From positions 84,616-148,615 of the forward strand of contig MEPB01000077.1 in assembly GCA_001769385.1 (NCBI GenBank): DNA of 64,000 nucleotides, read 5' to 3'. Both the position numbers and the translations under genes were made by a program. Below the pieces are notes generated by a model, which did not search any database, was not told the DNA's origin, and saw only the letters and a program-made list of their open reading frames with translations. Position 1 is the first letter of the stretch, and each line of letters begins with the position of its first letter. Shown piece by piece: positions 28,362-38,051 of this stretch. The DNA comes from Bacteroidetes bacterium RIFCSPLOWO2_12_FULL_35_15. Lineage in GTDB: Bacteria > Bacteroidota > Bacteroidia > 2-12-FULL-35-15.

Positions 28362-29630
28362 TTATAGGTTTTCAATTCCAATACCGAATCTCATAAAAAA
28401 ACCTTTCGACAAAATTTCTCCTTTGACAAAACCATCTGTTTTATATCCCGGCTGTACTACTATGCTTACAGGATTTTTTTTGCCTAAAACTTTAATACCT
28501 AAAGTGCCTGTAAAACAATAGCCATATCCCGCAGCGGTTGTACGTGTTTTAGAAGTACCACTTTGCAATTTTAGTGAAGGCTGATTCCAAACATCAACTG
28601 AAGTATGAAGAAAACCATATTTTGTATTCAACAGGTTCATTGTTTTTATTCCAAAGCCATAAAATTTTTCAAATCGGGGGTCGCCAATTCGAAGGTATAT
28701 ATTCGCGACTCTATTTTTCCATTTTAAATAGTTATGATCATAAAACTCCGCCCCGAAAGGACTAAGAGACATATTGAAAGAAGGAAGGTATTTAACTTTT
28801 CCTATTTTTATCATTGGTAATTTCCCTTTTTCCTTACCCGAAATAATATAGCTCATCCAATGATAAAGAGCCATATATTGGTAAGGATCGATAAAATTAA
28901 GTATAGAATATTTCCCTAAATCATCTATCGAATATTTTTTTTCACCTGCATTGATTTGCAAATAATATTTTGAATTAATATCATATATATAATTATTCAT
29001 ATCATTCCCACCCGTGATCTTTTTACCATTTTTTACTTTATAAAGTGTCTGATATATGTAATTTGTCAGGTTATTAAACTCACCACCGTAAAGAAAAAAA
29101 TCACGATAATTTATACTGTCAGCCATTATCCATTTTTCGCGCATGCTTTCCGCCAGCACCTGACCACTCTCAACGCCTGAAAACACCATTGTTGTGTGTT
29201 CATCATCAGTTGAATTGAAAGGAGGATAACCCGTTGCGAAACCGTGTCCATCACCGTATGGTGGAGGTAAACTCATATGATAAGAAGTATTGCGCCATTT
29301 AAATTCCCGAAAGCGTGCTCCATGTCCAAATGCTTCATGTTGAGTTTCAGCAATAAAATAATCAACAGGGTAATCAATCAGAAATGATTTAATAAGCCGG
29401 TAACCTCCATTTGCAATTTTCACCCCCACGTTTTTTTCTCCGAAAGGGTTAGCCGGCAAAATTCTTTCTTCAGCAGAATAGAAGGCTTTGTGAAGGATAA
29501 GAATATTTTCTGCTCCTGCTTTTTCTGAAAAATTCTTTTCATAAAACAGAAAATAATTTGATTGCGCCTTTGCATAACACTGAAATGTCAGCAAAAGAAC
29601 AACTACTTTTATTTTTATTGATTTTTTCAT
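28362..29630 (-). CDS. Secreted protein of unknown function with HEAFGHGAR motif
   Basis: Start placed at the internal ATG (29630), giving MKKSIKIKVVVLLLTFQCYAKAQ as signal peptide; an ATG at 29660 would add 10 residues. About 422 residues. I do not recognise a named family. A conserved-looking segment, AETQHEAFGHGARFREFKWR, resembles a metal-site motif but has three residues between the first His-Glu and the second His, so it is not a standard HExxH zincin. The C-terminal half is rich in short beta strands and ends with repeated G-x-x-x-x (LGIKVLGKKNPVSIVVQPGY, GFFMRFGIGIENL), suggesting an outer-membrane barrel. Confidence 0.75.
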   Translation of the reverse strand: MKKSIKIKVVVLLLTFQCYAKAQSNYFLFYEKNFSEKAGAENILILHKAFYSAEERILPANPFGEKNVGVKIANGGYRLIKSFLIDYPVDYFIAETQHEAFGHGARFREFKWRNTSYHMSLPPPYGDGHGFATGYPPFNSTDDEHTTMVFSGVESGQVLAESMREKWIMADSINYRDFFLYGGEFNNLTNYIYQTLYKVKNGKKITGGNDMNNYIYDINSKYYLQINAGEKKYSIDDLGKYSILNFIDPYQYMALYHWMSYIISGKEKGKLPMIKIGKVKYLPSFNMSLSPFGAEFYDHNYLKWKNRVANIYLRIGDPRFEKFYGFGIKTMNLLNTKYGFLHTSVDVWNQPSLKLQSGTSKTRTTAAGYGYCFTGTLGIKVLGKKNPVSIVVQPGYKTDGFVKGEILSKGFFMRFGIGIENL

Positions 29631-29663
29631 TCCCAAAACCCGTATGATTTTTATTCGCAAATT

Positions 29664-30038
29664 CTATTCATCTTCAGCAAATGTTAAAACATAACCGTTA
29701 TTATCTTTAATGGAAAATTCGGTTGCTCCGTAGAATGTTTTTTCAAGCCCTTTCAGAACTGTTACTTTATTTTTTATACTTTCAAAAAAAGTTCTGATAT
29801 TTTTCAGCTTTATATAAAACAAAAGCGACCCTCCGTCTTGTCGGCTGATTTCAGGCATTTCCTCCCCTAAACTCTCAAAAGTCTGAAACATAAAAGTAAT
29901 GTCTCCGCATTTCATCATAACCCAAACAAAGTCTCCTTGTTCGGGAACCGTCATTACAAGGTCAAAGCCTAATTGCTTAAAGAAGTTAATAGTTTGGTTA
30001 ATGTCTTTTACAAAAATGTTTGGTGATATAGTATCCAT
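29664..30038 (-). CDS. VOC family protein
   Basis: 124 residues. SPNIFVKDINQTINFFKQLGF at the start and NNGYVLTFAEDE at the end frame a VOC beta-alpha-beta fold of the glyoxalase/bleomycin-resistance type. The first metal-ligand position (usually His) is Asn or absent, so catalysis is uncertain. It lies 3 bp before the end of the longest frame of the next gene and is probably co-transcribed with it. Confidence 0.85.
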   Translation of the reverse strand: MDTISPNIFVKDINQTINFFKQLGFDLVMTVPEQGDFVWVMMKCGDITFMFQTFESLGEEMPEISRQDGGSLLFYIKLKNIRTFFESIKNKVTVLKGLEKTFYGATEFSIKDNNGYVLTFAEDE

Positions 30039-30137
30039 AAGTTTTGTTTTTTAATTTAATGCATAAAAAGCGTTTAGGTAATTACCCGAACTCCTCTGTC
30101 TTGTTTTTGTTAACTGTTTTAACTTTATTATTCCTAC

Positions 30138-30641
30138 TTATTTTCTTCTGGTCATGGCAAATTCCTCTTTTTTTAATTCCCCATTTTCCTTTCCTTCAAT
30201 TCTTGCATATAATGAATCGGGGCTTGGGTTCTTGTAAATTATACGCTGCGGAAAGTCATGTTCCTTATTTTCAAAAATCAGTTCTCCTTTTTCGATGGAT
30301 ATAAGTTTAAAGAGGACTGGAAGTTCCTTATTTTGATTTCTGACAGTTGGAATATAAAACAAGTTTTTATTTCTGAATTCCAATGATATTTTTTCTGAAA
30401 AAGCAGTATCATTTTGTACTATCATAAAACTTCTACCTGCAAAAGTGGAGTCATCAATTTTTGTCCAGGTCTCATATAAATCCCCTTTAACCGACAAGTT
30501 TTCCCAACTTCCAATAACCCATTCCATTTGTTTTATTTTAGTTGAATCTGTTGTTATTTTGCCTGCTTCATTTTCTTTTATTGTTCCATTGTTACAGGAA
30601 AATATTAATACCTGAAATCCGCAAAGAGCTAATTTTTTCAT
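30138..30641 (-). CDS. Lipoprotein, DUF6265-like
   Basis: 167 residues with a lipoprotein signal peptide (ALCGFQVLIFSCNNG). The body MEWVIGSWENLSVKGDLYETWTKIDD ... IENKEHDFPQRIIYKNP matches a lipocalin-like beta-barrel family (DUF6265) frequent in Bacteroidota; the W-x-x-G-x-W-E and EHDFPQRI motifs are clear. Function unknown. It stands alone between the VOC gene and the AAA+ gene. Confidence 0.8.
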   Translation of the reverse strand: MKKLALCGFQVLIFSCNNGTIKENEAGKITTDSTKIKQMEWVIGSWENLSVKGDLYETWTKIDDSTFAGRSFMIVQNDTAFSEKISLEFRNKNLFYIPTVRNQNKELPVLFKLISIEKGELIFENKEHDFPQRIIYKNPSPDSLYARIEGKENGELKKEEFAMTRRK

Positions 30642-30680
30642 GTTTTTAATTATTGATACTAATTATTAAGTCAATATATT

Positions 30681-33290
30681 TTATTCCCCTCCGATCTTGA
30701 ATCCTAAACTACCACCTGTGGCACGTTTATTTTCAATTACAAATTCTTTTACATCACTAATCAGTAATGTTTGGAGGTGCAATGTGGTACGTTCAGAGGC
30801 TGGCATTCCGGCCAATCGCAAATTTTGATTTTTAATAGTTTCGGCAATTACTTGTCTCACCGTTCTTGCATTACCAAAATGTTTATCACGATTGATATAA
30901 ATAAAATTGAAATAATTTTTCAAATGAGCTTCTGATTCAGCATCAGGTGTTATTTTTTCTTTCGTTAAAATTGAAAGTGCAATCAAATACATTTCATCCG
31001 CGGAATAATCCAGGAACTGAAAAGTTCTGTCAAACCTTGACTTTAGGCCTGGATTTGATTCAACAAATTCATACATATTATCAGGATAACCTGCAACGAT
31101 AACTCCAAATTGTCCGCGCATATCTTCCATGCGTTTTAAAATTACCTGTATGGCTTCCTGCCCAAAATCATTGCCAATTGTCTTATTCGCCAATGCGTAT
31201 GCCTCATCAATAAATAAAATCCCTCCCTGCGATTCCTCTACTTTGTCTCCTGTTTTAATGGCTGTTTGTCCTACCCATCCTGCTACCAGTGCTTCCCTGT
31301 CAACCTCCACCACATGTCCGCGTTCCAGCAACCCTAATCCTTTGTATATTTTTGCAACAATACGTGCAACAGTTGTTTTTCCCGTTCCCGGATTTCCTGT
31401 AAAGATGCTATGCAATGAAAATTTGTTCAACACATCTCTTCCTGTTTCTTTATAAAAACGAACCAGTTTTACTAATTCATTAATTTCTTCTTTGATGTTG
31501 TTCATACCGGTTAGCGCATTTAGCTCCGCTAATCCTTCTTTCAATAATTTTTCATTCACATCTAATTTTAATTTCTTTTTTCCGCGGCCTTCAAATACTT
31601 TTTCGAAATCGGAAAGCTCAACAGTTGAAAGCACTTCGTTTGATAATTCAGACACATTCGCCTGATTCATTAAACGCAAACCTAAATTCATTTTTGCTTC
31701 ATCAATAATTGAATAAACAAATCGTGCATTCCCGAAAGCATTATCACGGTTACGATACGCCTCTACCAACATATCATCTAAGAATACTTTTGCATCCGTT
31801 GTAATTGTTACACCTTTTTTCTTACTTGCCAGATCTGCGATCGAGGACATTTCTTCAGGCATATAATCTTCGAAATGAAAATACTGACTGAAGCGTGATT
31901 TCAATCCGGGATTTGAATCAATAAATGTCTGCATTTCTTTTGGGTAGCCTGCACACATAATAGCAATATCACCGGTTCCATCACTCATTTCTTTCAATAA
32001 AATTTCAAGTACTTCATGTCCGAAATCATTCGAATCTTCTTTTGCACGTGTGAGCGAATAAGCTTCATCAATAAATAAAATTCCGCCTTTAGCTTCTTCA
32101 ATGATCTTTTTCACTTTGGGTGCTGTTTGCCCAATGTATTGTGCTACTAAGTCAGAGCGATCCACTTCTTTTACCTGGCCCTTTGAAAGCAATCCCATTT
32201 TTTTATACAATCGCCCCAACATATTTACAACAGTGGTTTTCCCGGTCCCAGGGTTTCCTGTAAAAATGCTGTGAAGATTTATTTTTCCTCCATCATCAAA
32301 ACCTTTTTCCTTCCGCAGTTTTATAAAATTGATATAATTGATATGATTTCGAATATTTTTTTTCACCTCATCCATCCCGATTAATTCATCCAGCTTTGCT
32401 AGTAGTTGCTCTATTGTTTCGTCTGAGGAATCTGCTGTAATAGCTTTTTGTGCCGGCATTTGTTCAGATGTTGCTACTGGTTGAAGGACACCTTCTTCGC
32501 TTGTTTCACCCATTTCGAAAGGAACAAGTGCCACCAGAGTATCCATAAAAACAATTTCTGCTGTATATTTATCATCTTTCCATGAACCAGTCGATTCTGT
32601 TCCCCAACCGGACTCAAACGTATAAATTAATTCTTGTTTTCCTTTTTCAATATATCCTGTTCGCACACTCTGGCCTTTGGGTTGTCCGGCATCATCATAA
32701 AAATTAAAGAAAAACTCATAGTTCCAATCCTTCTCCGTCTTTGTCTTGATCTTGAATTCTACCCATAAATAAGGTGTTTGGTTGCGGTTGAGTTTTTTAT
32801 AATAGGTTCTCTCCTTTATATTCCAGCCATCGGATGGCCCGGAATATAGTTTCACTGATTCCACTGTAAAATATGGATTAATGGAGGAAGAAACTTTTCC
32901 CGCATCTTCAACAAAAAATTTTTTTGAACCAACCAATTCACCATCAATATAGGCTTCCCATAAATAATCACCTTTGAACCAAAAAGTTCCTTCATTAGGC
33001 GTCCCCCATCCATCACGCACATATACAATATTTTCATCCATTTTTATTTCACGGGAAGATTCTAAATTACATAATTCTGTTCGGGTACTTCCTACCAATG
33101 AAAATGCTTTCAGGGCAATTTTTGCACTCCAAGCCTGTTCATCAAATAATTTATTGTAAAACGAAAACTCTGTTCTTAAATACGTTGTTTCCATTCTATC
33201 GAATACAGTACGGTATTTTTTAGTTGAGTTTGCCATCCATTCATCTGATGAATAGACTTTCATTTCTTTGAACTTGTAATTTTTTGACAT
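30681..33290 (-). CDS. Double CbxX/SpoVK-type AAA+ ATPase with duplicated N-terminal beta domain
   Basis: 869 residues. Two tandem beta-rich modules occupy residues ~1-130 and ~138-262; each ends in a similar pattern (GWGTPNEGTFWFKGDYLWEA, GWGTESTGSWKDDKYTAE). After a linker come two CbxX/CfqX-type AAA+ domains: Walker A GNPGTGKTT at ~345-353 and ~632-640, Walker B LFIDEA at ~405-410 and ~692-697, with Arg-rich sensor segments (GLKSRF) in both. Relatives include CbbX (Rubisco activase), SpoVK and EccA, which remodel or assemble protein complexes. The target is unknown; the N-terminal modules probably choose it. Single gene on the minus strand. Confidence 0.9.
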   Translation of the reverse strand: MSKNYKFKEMKVYSSDEWMANSTKKYRTVFDRMETTYLRTEFSFYNKLFDEQAWSAKIALKAFSLVGSTRTELCNLESSREIKMDENIVYVRDGWGTPNEGTFWFKGDYLWEAYIDGELVGSKKFFVEDAGKVSSSINPYFTVESVKLYSGPSDGWNIKERTYYKKLNRNQTPYLWVEFKIKTKTEKDWNYEFFFNFYDDAGQPKGQSVRTGYIEKGKQELIYTFESGWGTESTGSWKDDKYTAEIVFMDTLVALVPFEMGETSEEGVLQPVATSEQMPAQKAITADSSDETIEQLLAKLDELIGMDEVKKNIRNHINYINFIKLRKEKGFDDGGKINLHSIFTGNPGTGKTTVVNMLGRLYKKMGLLSKGQVKEVDRSDLVAQYIGQTAPKVKKIIEEAKGGILFIDEAYSLTRAKEDSNDFGHEVLEILLKEMSDGTGDIAIMCAGYPKEMQTFIDSNPGLKSRFSQYFHFEDYMPEEMSSIADLASKKKGVTITTDAKVFLDDMLVEAYRNRDNAFGNARFVYSIIDEAKMNLGLRLMNQANVSELSNEVLSTVELSDFEKVFEGRGKKKLKLDVNEKLLKEGLAELNALTGMNNIKEEINELVKLVRFYKETGRDVLNKFSLHSIFTGNPGTGKTTVARIVAKIYKGLGLLERGHVVEVDREALVAGWVGQTAIKTGDKVEESQGGILFIDEAYALANKTIGNDFGQEAIQVILKRMEDMRGQFGVIVAGYPDNMYEFVESNPGLKSRFDRTFQFLDYSADEMYLIALSILTKEKITPDAESEAHLKNYFNFIYINRDKHFGNARTVRQVIAETIKNQNLRLAGMPASERTTLHLQTLLISDVKEFVIENKRATGGSLGFKIGGE

Positions 33291-33460
33291 TGTAATTGAT
33301 TTTTATCTTTTCTAAAAATAATTTAAAAATTAGAAGTTTTCGAAAATGTTAAAAAATAAAATTTAAAATCTTTTGAAAGGAATACAGAATAAAATTCCAA
33401 GTTTTCCTTTTCTTATAAAAATTCACATTGCTATATGAAAAAAATAATTTTTTTTATATT

Positions 33461-34453
33461 TTAAACAGGTGACTGATGAAACGGTTTGAACATATCATGC
33501 CATTTTCTGGAAATAAGCAGATCCATCAATTCGGAATTTCCTTTTTTCTCCCGTTCCGTTGCAATTGTTTTCAAAGAATATTCTACTTCATTTCCAAAAA
33601 GAGAAATAAGGTAAGATAATGGAACGCGAGGATTTTCCTCGTTGATGGTTCCATCCGCATTTAATGTTTTTGGTAGAATAGGTGGAATGTAAAAAACATT
33701 CGGCTGTGTATTAAATTCAGGATGAAGCGGCAATGCCACTTTCCATTTGTGTACCAATTTATGTACTTGAGAATTTTCATCCTCTAAAAAACCAAAATGA
33801 CGCGCTCTTCCCGGACACTGTCTGACACAAGCCGGAGCAACACTTTTTTCTAATCTTGGAAAACAAGCAATGCATTTTTGAGAAACGTTCCGCTCTTCAT
33901 TCAAATAAATACGTTTGTATGGACAAGCCATCTGGCAGGTCTTTGTTCCTTTACAAATGGAATCATCGATCAGAACGGCTCCATCCTGTTCGCGTTTGTA
34001 AATTGCTTTTGTAGGACAAGCAGCAAGGCAGGCAGGTTTAGAACAATGGTTACAAAGGCGGGGCATATTAAAATAATAACTATTTGGAAATTGTCCCGCA
34101 CCTTGCTCTTCATCCCAATTAGGTCCCCATTCAGGGCGATCACCGATAGGTTTAAATTGAACCTTGTCTTTATTCCCCTCATAATGAACTTCATTAAAAT
34201 TAAAGTTCCAGGCTTCGCCAAATTCTTTTTTTGAAGGCAATCTCCCATACACCAGATTCCCATCTTTCCAGCCTCCTCCCATTGTTTCCCAATCTTTTGG
34301 TGTTCCTTTTCCGGGCATGGAATTTACAATGTTCCACCACATATGTTCCATCCCTTTTTCATCTGTCCACAATTGTTTGCAGGCAACGGTGCAGGTTTGG
34401 CAACCAATACATTTATTAAGATCTATGACCTGGGCTACTTGTTTTGTCTCCAT
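33461..34453 (-). CDS. Iron-sulfur beta subunit of type II DMSO-reductase-family enzyme
   Basis: Start at ATG 34453, 4 bp after the alpha-subunit stop; an upstream TTG/ATG frame would overlap that gene. About 330 residues. Four cysteine groups are visible: CIGCQTCTVACKQLW, CNHCSKPACLAACP, CKGTKTCQMACPYKRIY and CIACFPRLE ... CVRQCPGRARHFG, which would hold four Fe-S clusters as in NarH, EbdB, SerB and DdhB. The long insert between the first two groups (WWNIVNSMPGKGTPKDWE, FNFNEVHYEGN) is typical of this branch. It passes electrons between the molybdenum subunit and a cytochrome. It is the third gene of a three-gene minus-strand operon. Confidence 0.92.
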   Translation of the reverse strand: METKQVAQVIDLNKCIGCQTCTVACKQLWTDEKGMEHMWWNIVNSMPGKGTPKDWETMGGGWKDGNLVYGRLPSKKEFGEAWNFNFNEVHYEGNKDKVQFKPIGDRPEWGPNWDEEQGAGQFPNSYYFNMPRLCNHCSKPACLAACPTKAIYKREQDGAVLIDDSICKGTKTCQMACPYKRIYLNEERNVSQKCIACFPRLEKSVAPACVRQCPGRARHFGFLEDENSQVHKLVHKWKVALPLHPEFNTQPNVFYIPPILPKTLNADGTINEENPRVPLSYLISLFGNEVEYSLKTIATEREKKGNSELMDLLISRKWHDMFKPFHQSPV

Positions 34454-34457
34454 GTTT

Positions 34458-37355
34458 TTATACTTTTTCAATTCCAACTCGCGTGTCTCTGTCACTCATT
34501 CCAGGCTGTCTGACGGCCATTACAGGTCTCAGGTAGGGATAATCCCCAACCATCTCTATAGGATTCAAAGGAGAAGCCAATACATTCCGATAAGATTTGC
34601 CTTCCTTGAATTGATAACTTTCCCAGCCATGATACATGATGAGTTGCCCGGGTTGAACAGTGGTTGAAATTTTAATCCGGCTGAAATAATAACCAACATC
34701 ATTAAAAATTTTTACCATTTCATCATCTTGTAATTTATTTTTTCTAGCATCTGCAACAGAAATAAGTGTGAAAGGTTCACCACGTTGTAGCCTCAATAAA
34801 CCCGGATCGGTGCGCATCAGGGAATGAATGCTCCATCGGGTATGACCTCCGGTTAGTACAAATGGATGATCGCCTCCTGCTTTTGGCGGATCTTTGTGAA
34901 TCGGTAATTGTTCATTTAACTCCAGATACCAATCATGGTCAATGTAAAATTGTATTCTTCCTGATAAGGTGGTCCAGACATCTTTTTTTTCAGTGTGCCA
35001 GGTATGCGGGCTAATTGTTTCTCCTTTTTTAATGTTACAGGCATTACCAAAGCTTGCCGGATTGGTACCAAGTTCTGTAAACCGGGTATAACCTTGCTCC
35101 TTTAATTTTTCCCAGGAAATACCACCTAAATTTGTTGATTCTTCAGTCATTCTTTTGGAAATTAATTCACTTTCTTTTTCCTTTGCAAAAGAAGTCAGTG
35201 ATTTATACATTTCCGTAAACTTTCGATTTTTTTTTCGCGCAGTTTTAAAGTTTACAATTTTTAATTTTCTGGAACGCTCTTTAATTTTTTTTGCGAGTAA
35301 ACAGGCAATTTCCCATTCATCCTTTGATTCTCCTATATTCTCAACAGCTTTTTGAGTGGTGTGAAAAAATGGCGAAAGTGTATTTGTATTTGCAACCATA
35401 ACAGTCGATTTTTCATATGCTCCTGAAACAGGTAAGATATAATCGGCATACGTTGCGGTGGAACTCATTCTCATTTCAAGCGCAACTACCAGATCTAATT
35501 TCGGCCACAGGTTGGTCAGTAATTTTTGAGAACCTCTCACTCTTCTAATTGCATTTCCTGCCCAGGAGAAATACACTTTTGGATCTGTAGATAATGGTGG
35601 ATCTATAACCTGCCATTTCTTTTTTAACATCTCATCAATATATTCTTTGATGTCTCTTTTTAAGTGCGGGTCCCATTCATTGGTTCTCTTGCTTATATCA
35701 ATCAGCCCTCCATGCAGGTTCCAAAACATAGTAGAGTTTGCCATAAACCTGGAATCTACAAAGGAATCCAGCACATATTTGTAGGTGGCCTGGTTCCAAT
35801 CTTTTCTTTTGAGAAAATTCATCCAAAAAGGTGCGGCATACTTAAACAAGTATTGATATTTGAGATCTTTTGTAAGTTCTAATTCATTGAGTATTTTATT
35901 TCCACCATCAGCAACTAAAAAAGAACAGGTAACAAATCCGTCCCCTTTTTTACCAAGATGTCCGGCTAAAATAAACACTAAGATTTGCGAACGCATAATA
36001 AGATCGCCATGGTAAAATTTAGAAAAATTACTGGTGCAGGTATTGGTTGCTGCATTCGCATTAACAAGCATCATGGTTAATTTCCGAATTGTTTCGGGAG
36101 CAACGCCACAAATTTCAGAAGCTTTTTCCGGAGTAAATTCCCGGAGTTGATCTTTTAATAATTCAAAAACAGGACGAACAGTAAGCTCCCCCTGATAAGT
36201 GGCAATTATAAATTCTCCCTCAATTGCAGGGTCCGTATGTAATTTTAATGAGGACTGACTTGGAATTTCCAATCTTTTTTTTCTGTTATCCCATCTGTAA
36301 AGAACATGTTTATTACCATCTTTAACGACATCCGATTCTCTTAAAAGTTTATTATTATCTGATCGAACCAAAAAAGTTAAGTCGGTTTGTTCCTGTAATA
36401 AATGTTTGTTATATAATTTTTCAGAAATAATAATATGTGCCATTGCGTTCGCAAGAGCTGAATCTGTGCCTGGTTTCACGGGTACATAATAATCCGCTTT
36501 AATTGCAGAAGCATTCATATCAGGACTGATGGCAACTATTTTTGTACCATTGTATTTTGCTTCGGTCAAAAAATGAAAGTTTGGAATTTGTGTATAGGCA
36601 GGGTTTCCACCCCAAATAAATATTAAATCAGAATAAAAATAATCATCCCCTGAACGGTCATTCGAAATTTCGCCATAGGTCACAGCAGCGCCTTGCTGAT
36701 CATCTCCTAATTCACAATTGATATCCAAAATAGTACTGTCTAAAAAATCAAAAAATCTAAAAAGACTGTAAAAAGAAAGATAATTAACAATGTTTCCACC
36801 CGGATCAACCACCACTGATTTTGTTCCATTTTCATGAATTGCCTGTATCGTTTTATCGGCAATGCCCGTAAGTGCTTCATCCCATGAAATTTTTTCCCAT
36901 TTTCCTTCACCCCGTTCACCTGTTCTTTTGAGCGGATGCTTGATCCTTGCTTCACTGTACATAAAATCACTATAGCTGCACCCTTTCTGACAACCTCTTG
37001 GATTAAAGTCTGGGACTTTTTCATTGGTTTGAGGATAATTACCAACCTGCTCTTCACGTGTTATTTTTCCATCTTTTGTATAAACATGAAATAAGCAATT
37101 CTGTTGAAACCAGCAGTTAAGATTATGTGTTCCTAAATGAACTTCATCCCAAGTCCATTTGTTTCTGTAATTATCTTCAAATCCCGGTTTGAACGGAGGT
37201 TTTAATGGAGGGTAAGAAGATGCTGATTTGTTTGCTAGCAGCGAAGCCGGAAAAGTAGTAGCAATTACAAATCCTAAAGATAATTTAGCACAAGACCTGC
37301 AAAATTCTCTTCTGTCTTGTTTGTTAAAACCGGAAGATTTAGAATCGGATTCCAT
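34458..37355 (-). CDS. Molybdopterin alpha subunit of type II DMSO-reductase-family enzyme
   Basis: 965 residues. The N-terminus has a twin-arginine-like signal (DRREFCRSCAKLSLGFV, R15-R16), so periplasmic export is expected. The Fe-S site starts H77-x3-C81-x5-C87 and continues with C122 (or C126); the C-x5-C spacing is wider than NarG's C-x3-C. The Asp ligand to molybdenum expected in the type II branch lies in INCELGDDQQGAA (217-219). IPNFHFLTEAKYNGTKIVAISPD and the C-terminal GGHTRWSIHSLM are typical of the nitrate/chlorate/selenate/ethylbenzene/DMS group. The substrate cannot be decided from the sequence. The beta subunit follows and a cytochrome c precedes. Confidence 0.93.
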   Translation of the reverse strand: MESDSKSSGFNKQDRREFCRSCAKLSLGFVIATTFPASLLANKSASSYPPLKPPFKPGFEDNYRNKWTWDEVHLGTHNLNCWFQQNCLFHVYTKDGKITREEQVGNYPQTNEKVPDFNPRGCQKGCSYSDFMYSEARIKHPLKRTGERGEGKWEKISWDEALTGIADKTIQAIHENGTKSVVVDPGGNIVNYLSFYSLFRFFDFLDSTILDINCELGDDQQGAAVTYGEISNDRSGDDYFYSDLIFIWGGNPAYTQIPNFHFLTEAKYNGTKIVAISPDMNASAIKADYYVPVKPGTDSALANAMAHIIISEKLYNKHLLQEQTDLTFLVRSDNNKLLRESDVVKDGNKHVLYRWDNRKKRLEIPSQSSLKLHTDPAIEGEFIIATYQGELTVRPVFELLKDQLREFTPEKASEICGVAPETIRKLTMMLVNANAATNTCTSNFSKFYHGDLIMRSQILVFILAGHLGKKGDGFVTCSFLVADGGNKILNELELTKDLKYQYLFKYAAPFWMNFLKRKDWNQATYKYVLDSFVDSRFMANSTMFWNLHGGLIDISKRTNEWDPHLKRDIKEYIDEMLKKKWQVIDPPLSTDPKVYFSWAGNAIRRVRGSQKLLTNLWPKLDLVVALEMRMSSTATYADYILPVSGAYEKSTVMVANTNTLSPFFHTTQKAVENIGESKDEWEIACLLAKKIKERSRKLKIVNFKTARKKNRKFTEMYKSLTSFAKEKESELISKRMTEESTNLGGISWEKLKEQGYTRFTELGTNPASFGNACNIKKGETISPHTWHTEKKDVWTTLSGRIQFYIDHDWYLELNEQLPIHKDPPKAGGDHPFVLTGGHTRWSIHSLMRTDPGLLRLQRGEPFTLISVADARKNKLQDDEMVKIFNDVGYYFSRIKISTTVQPGQLIMYHGWESYQFKEGKSYRNVLASPLNPIEMVGDYPYLRPVMAVRQPGMSDRDTRVGIEKV

Positions 37356-37390
37356 ATTATAATTTTACAGGATTAATGATCATTACTACT

Positions 37391-37816
37391 TTATTTGGCT
37401 GCAAGCGTTCGAATATAATTTACCAGATCCCATCGTTCATTTTCGGAGAGAACAAATTTATAGGAGATCATATCCAATGCAGGACGACCTTCCGTTAATT
37501 TCCAAAAAATGGCGCCATCACTTTGTGTTTGCATTTTTTTACCGGAATGATCAGCAGGTTTATTTTTTATAGACAAACTTGCAGCACCATCACCTTTGCC
37601 TTCCTCGCCATGACATGAAATGCAGTAGGTTGTATAAATTATTTTTCCTGAATTAATAGATTTTTGATCGGATGCAAATGGATTTTTTATTTTGTTAGCT
37701 TCCGGTGGCGCTATCCATGCATCCGGTTGAAAAAAAGAGGGAAATACTTTTTGATTTTGCTCAAAACTCATTAAACTTAACAAAACTAATATCACACATA
37801 GGATCGACTTGTTCAT
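37391..37816 (-). CDS. Periplasmic class I cytochrome c
   Basis: 141 residues with a signal peptide (LCVILVLLSLMSFEQ). A single haem-binding motif CISCH (in TYCISCHGEEGKGDGAAS) and a probable distal Met in PALDMISYKFVLSENERWDLV complete a cytochrome c fold. It is the first gene of the operon with the molybdoenzyme alpha (35 bp gap) and beta subunits, so it is the likely electron carrier for that enzyme, in place of the haem-b gamma subunit found in related systems. No gamma subunit and no NarJ-like chaperone are present next to it. Confidence 0.92.
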   Translation of the reverse strand: MNKSILCVILVLLSLMSFEQNQKVFPSFFQPDAWIAPPEANKIKNPFASDQKSINSGKIIYTTYCISCHGEEGKGDGAASLSIKNKPADHSGKKMQTQSDGAIFWKLTEGRPALDMISYKFVLSENERWDLVNYIRTLAAK

Positions 37817-37868
37817 ATCTGTTATTATACTATTTCTGTGATTCTTAGATCATTAATTGCAATAATAA

Positions 37869-37876
37869 CAAATATA
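37869..37876 (-). promoter_or_regulatory. Putative -7 box for the molybdoenzyme operon
   Basis: On the minus strand this reads TATATTTG, a full match to TAnnTTTG. It would start transcription about 45 bp before the cytochrome c start codon. The matching -33 box is not clear. Confidence 0.45.
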
Positions 37877-37990
37877 GTTTCTTTTTACCATAAATGGAAA
37901 GCGATGTTTTTTCGGAGATGTTAAAAAAATTAACCCTGCTCTTCCGCAGTAATACCAAAATTTTATAAAATGTTCCAATGTTTAAAGTCC

Positions 37991-38009
37991 GTCAGAGTTT
38001 GTAGAAGAC
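37991..38009. repeat. Half-site of dispersed palindromic repeat
   Basis: GTCAGAGTTTGTAGAAGAC matches the reverse complement of the left arm of the repeat at 49293 (GTCTGAGTTTGTCGAAGAC) at 17 of 19 positions. Confidence 0.5.
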
Positions 38010-38051
38010 TATGCGCTGGAATTTGTTGGACCAAAATATATTTGTAATTGG

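Noticed and set aside
34454..34495. Longer start for the beta subunit
   Set aside because: It would overlap the alpha-subunit gene; the ATG at 34453 directly precedes the first Fe-S domain and lies 4 bp after the alpha stop.
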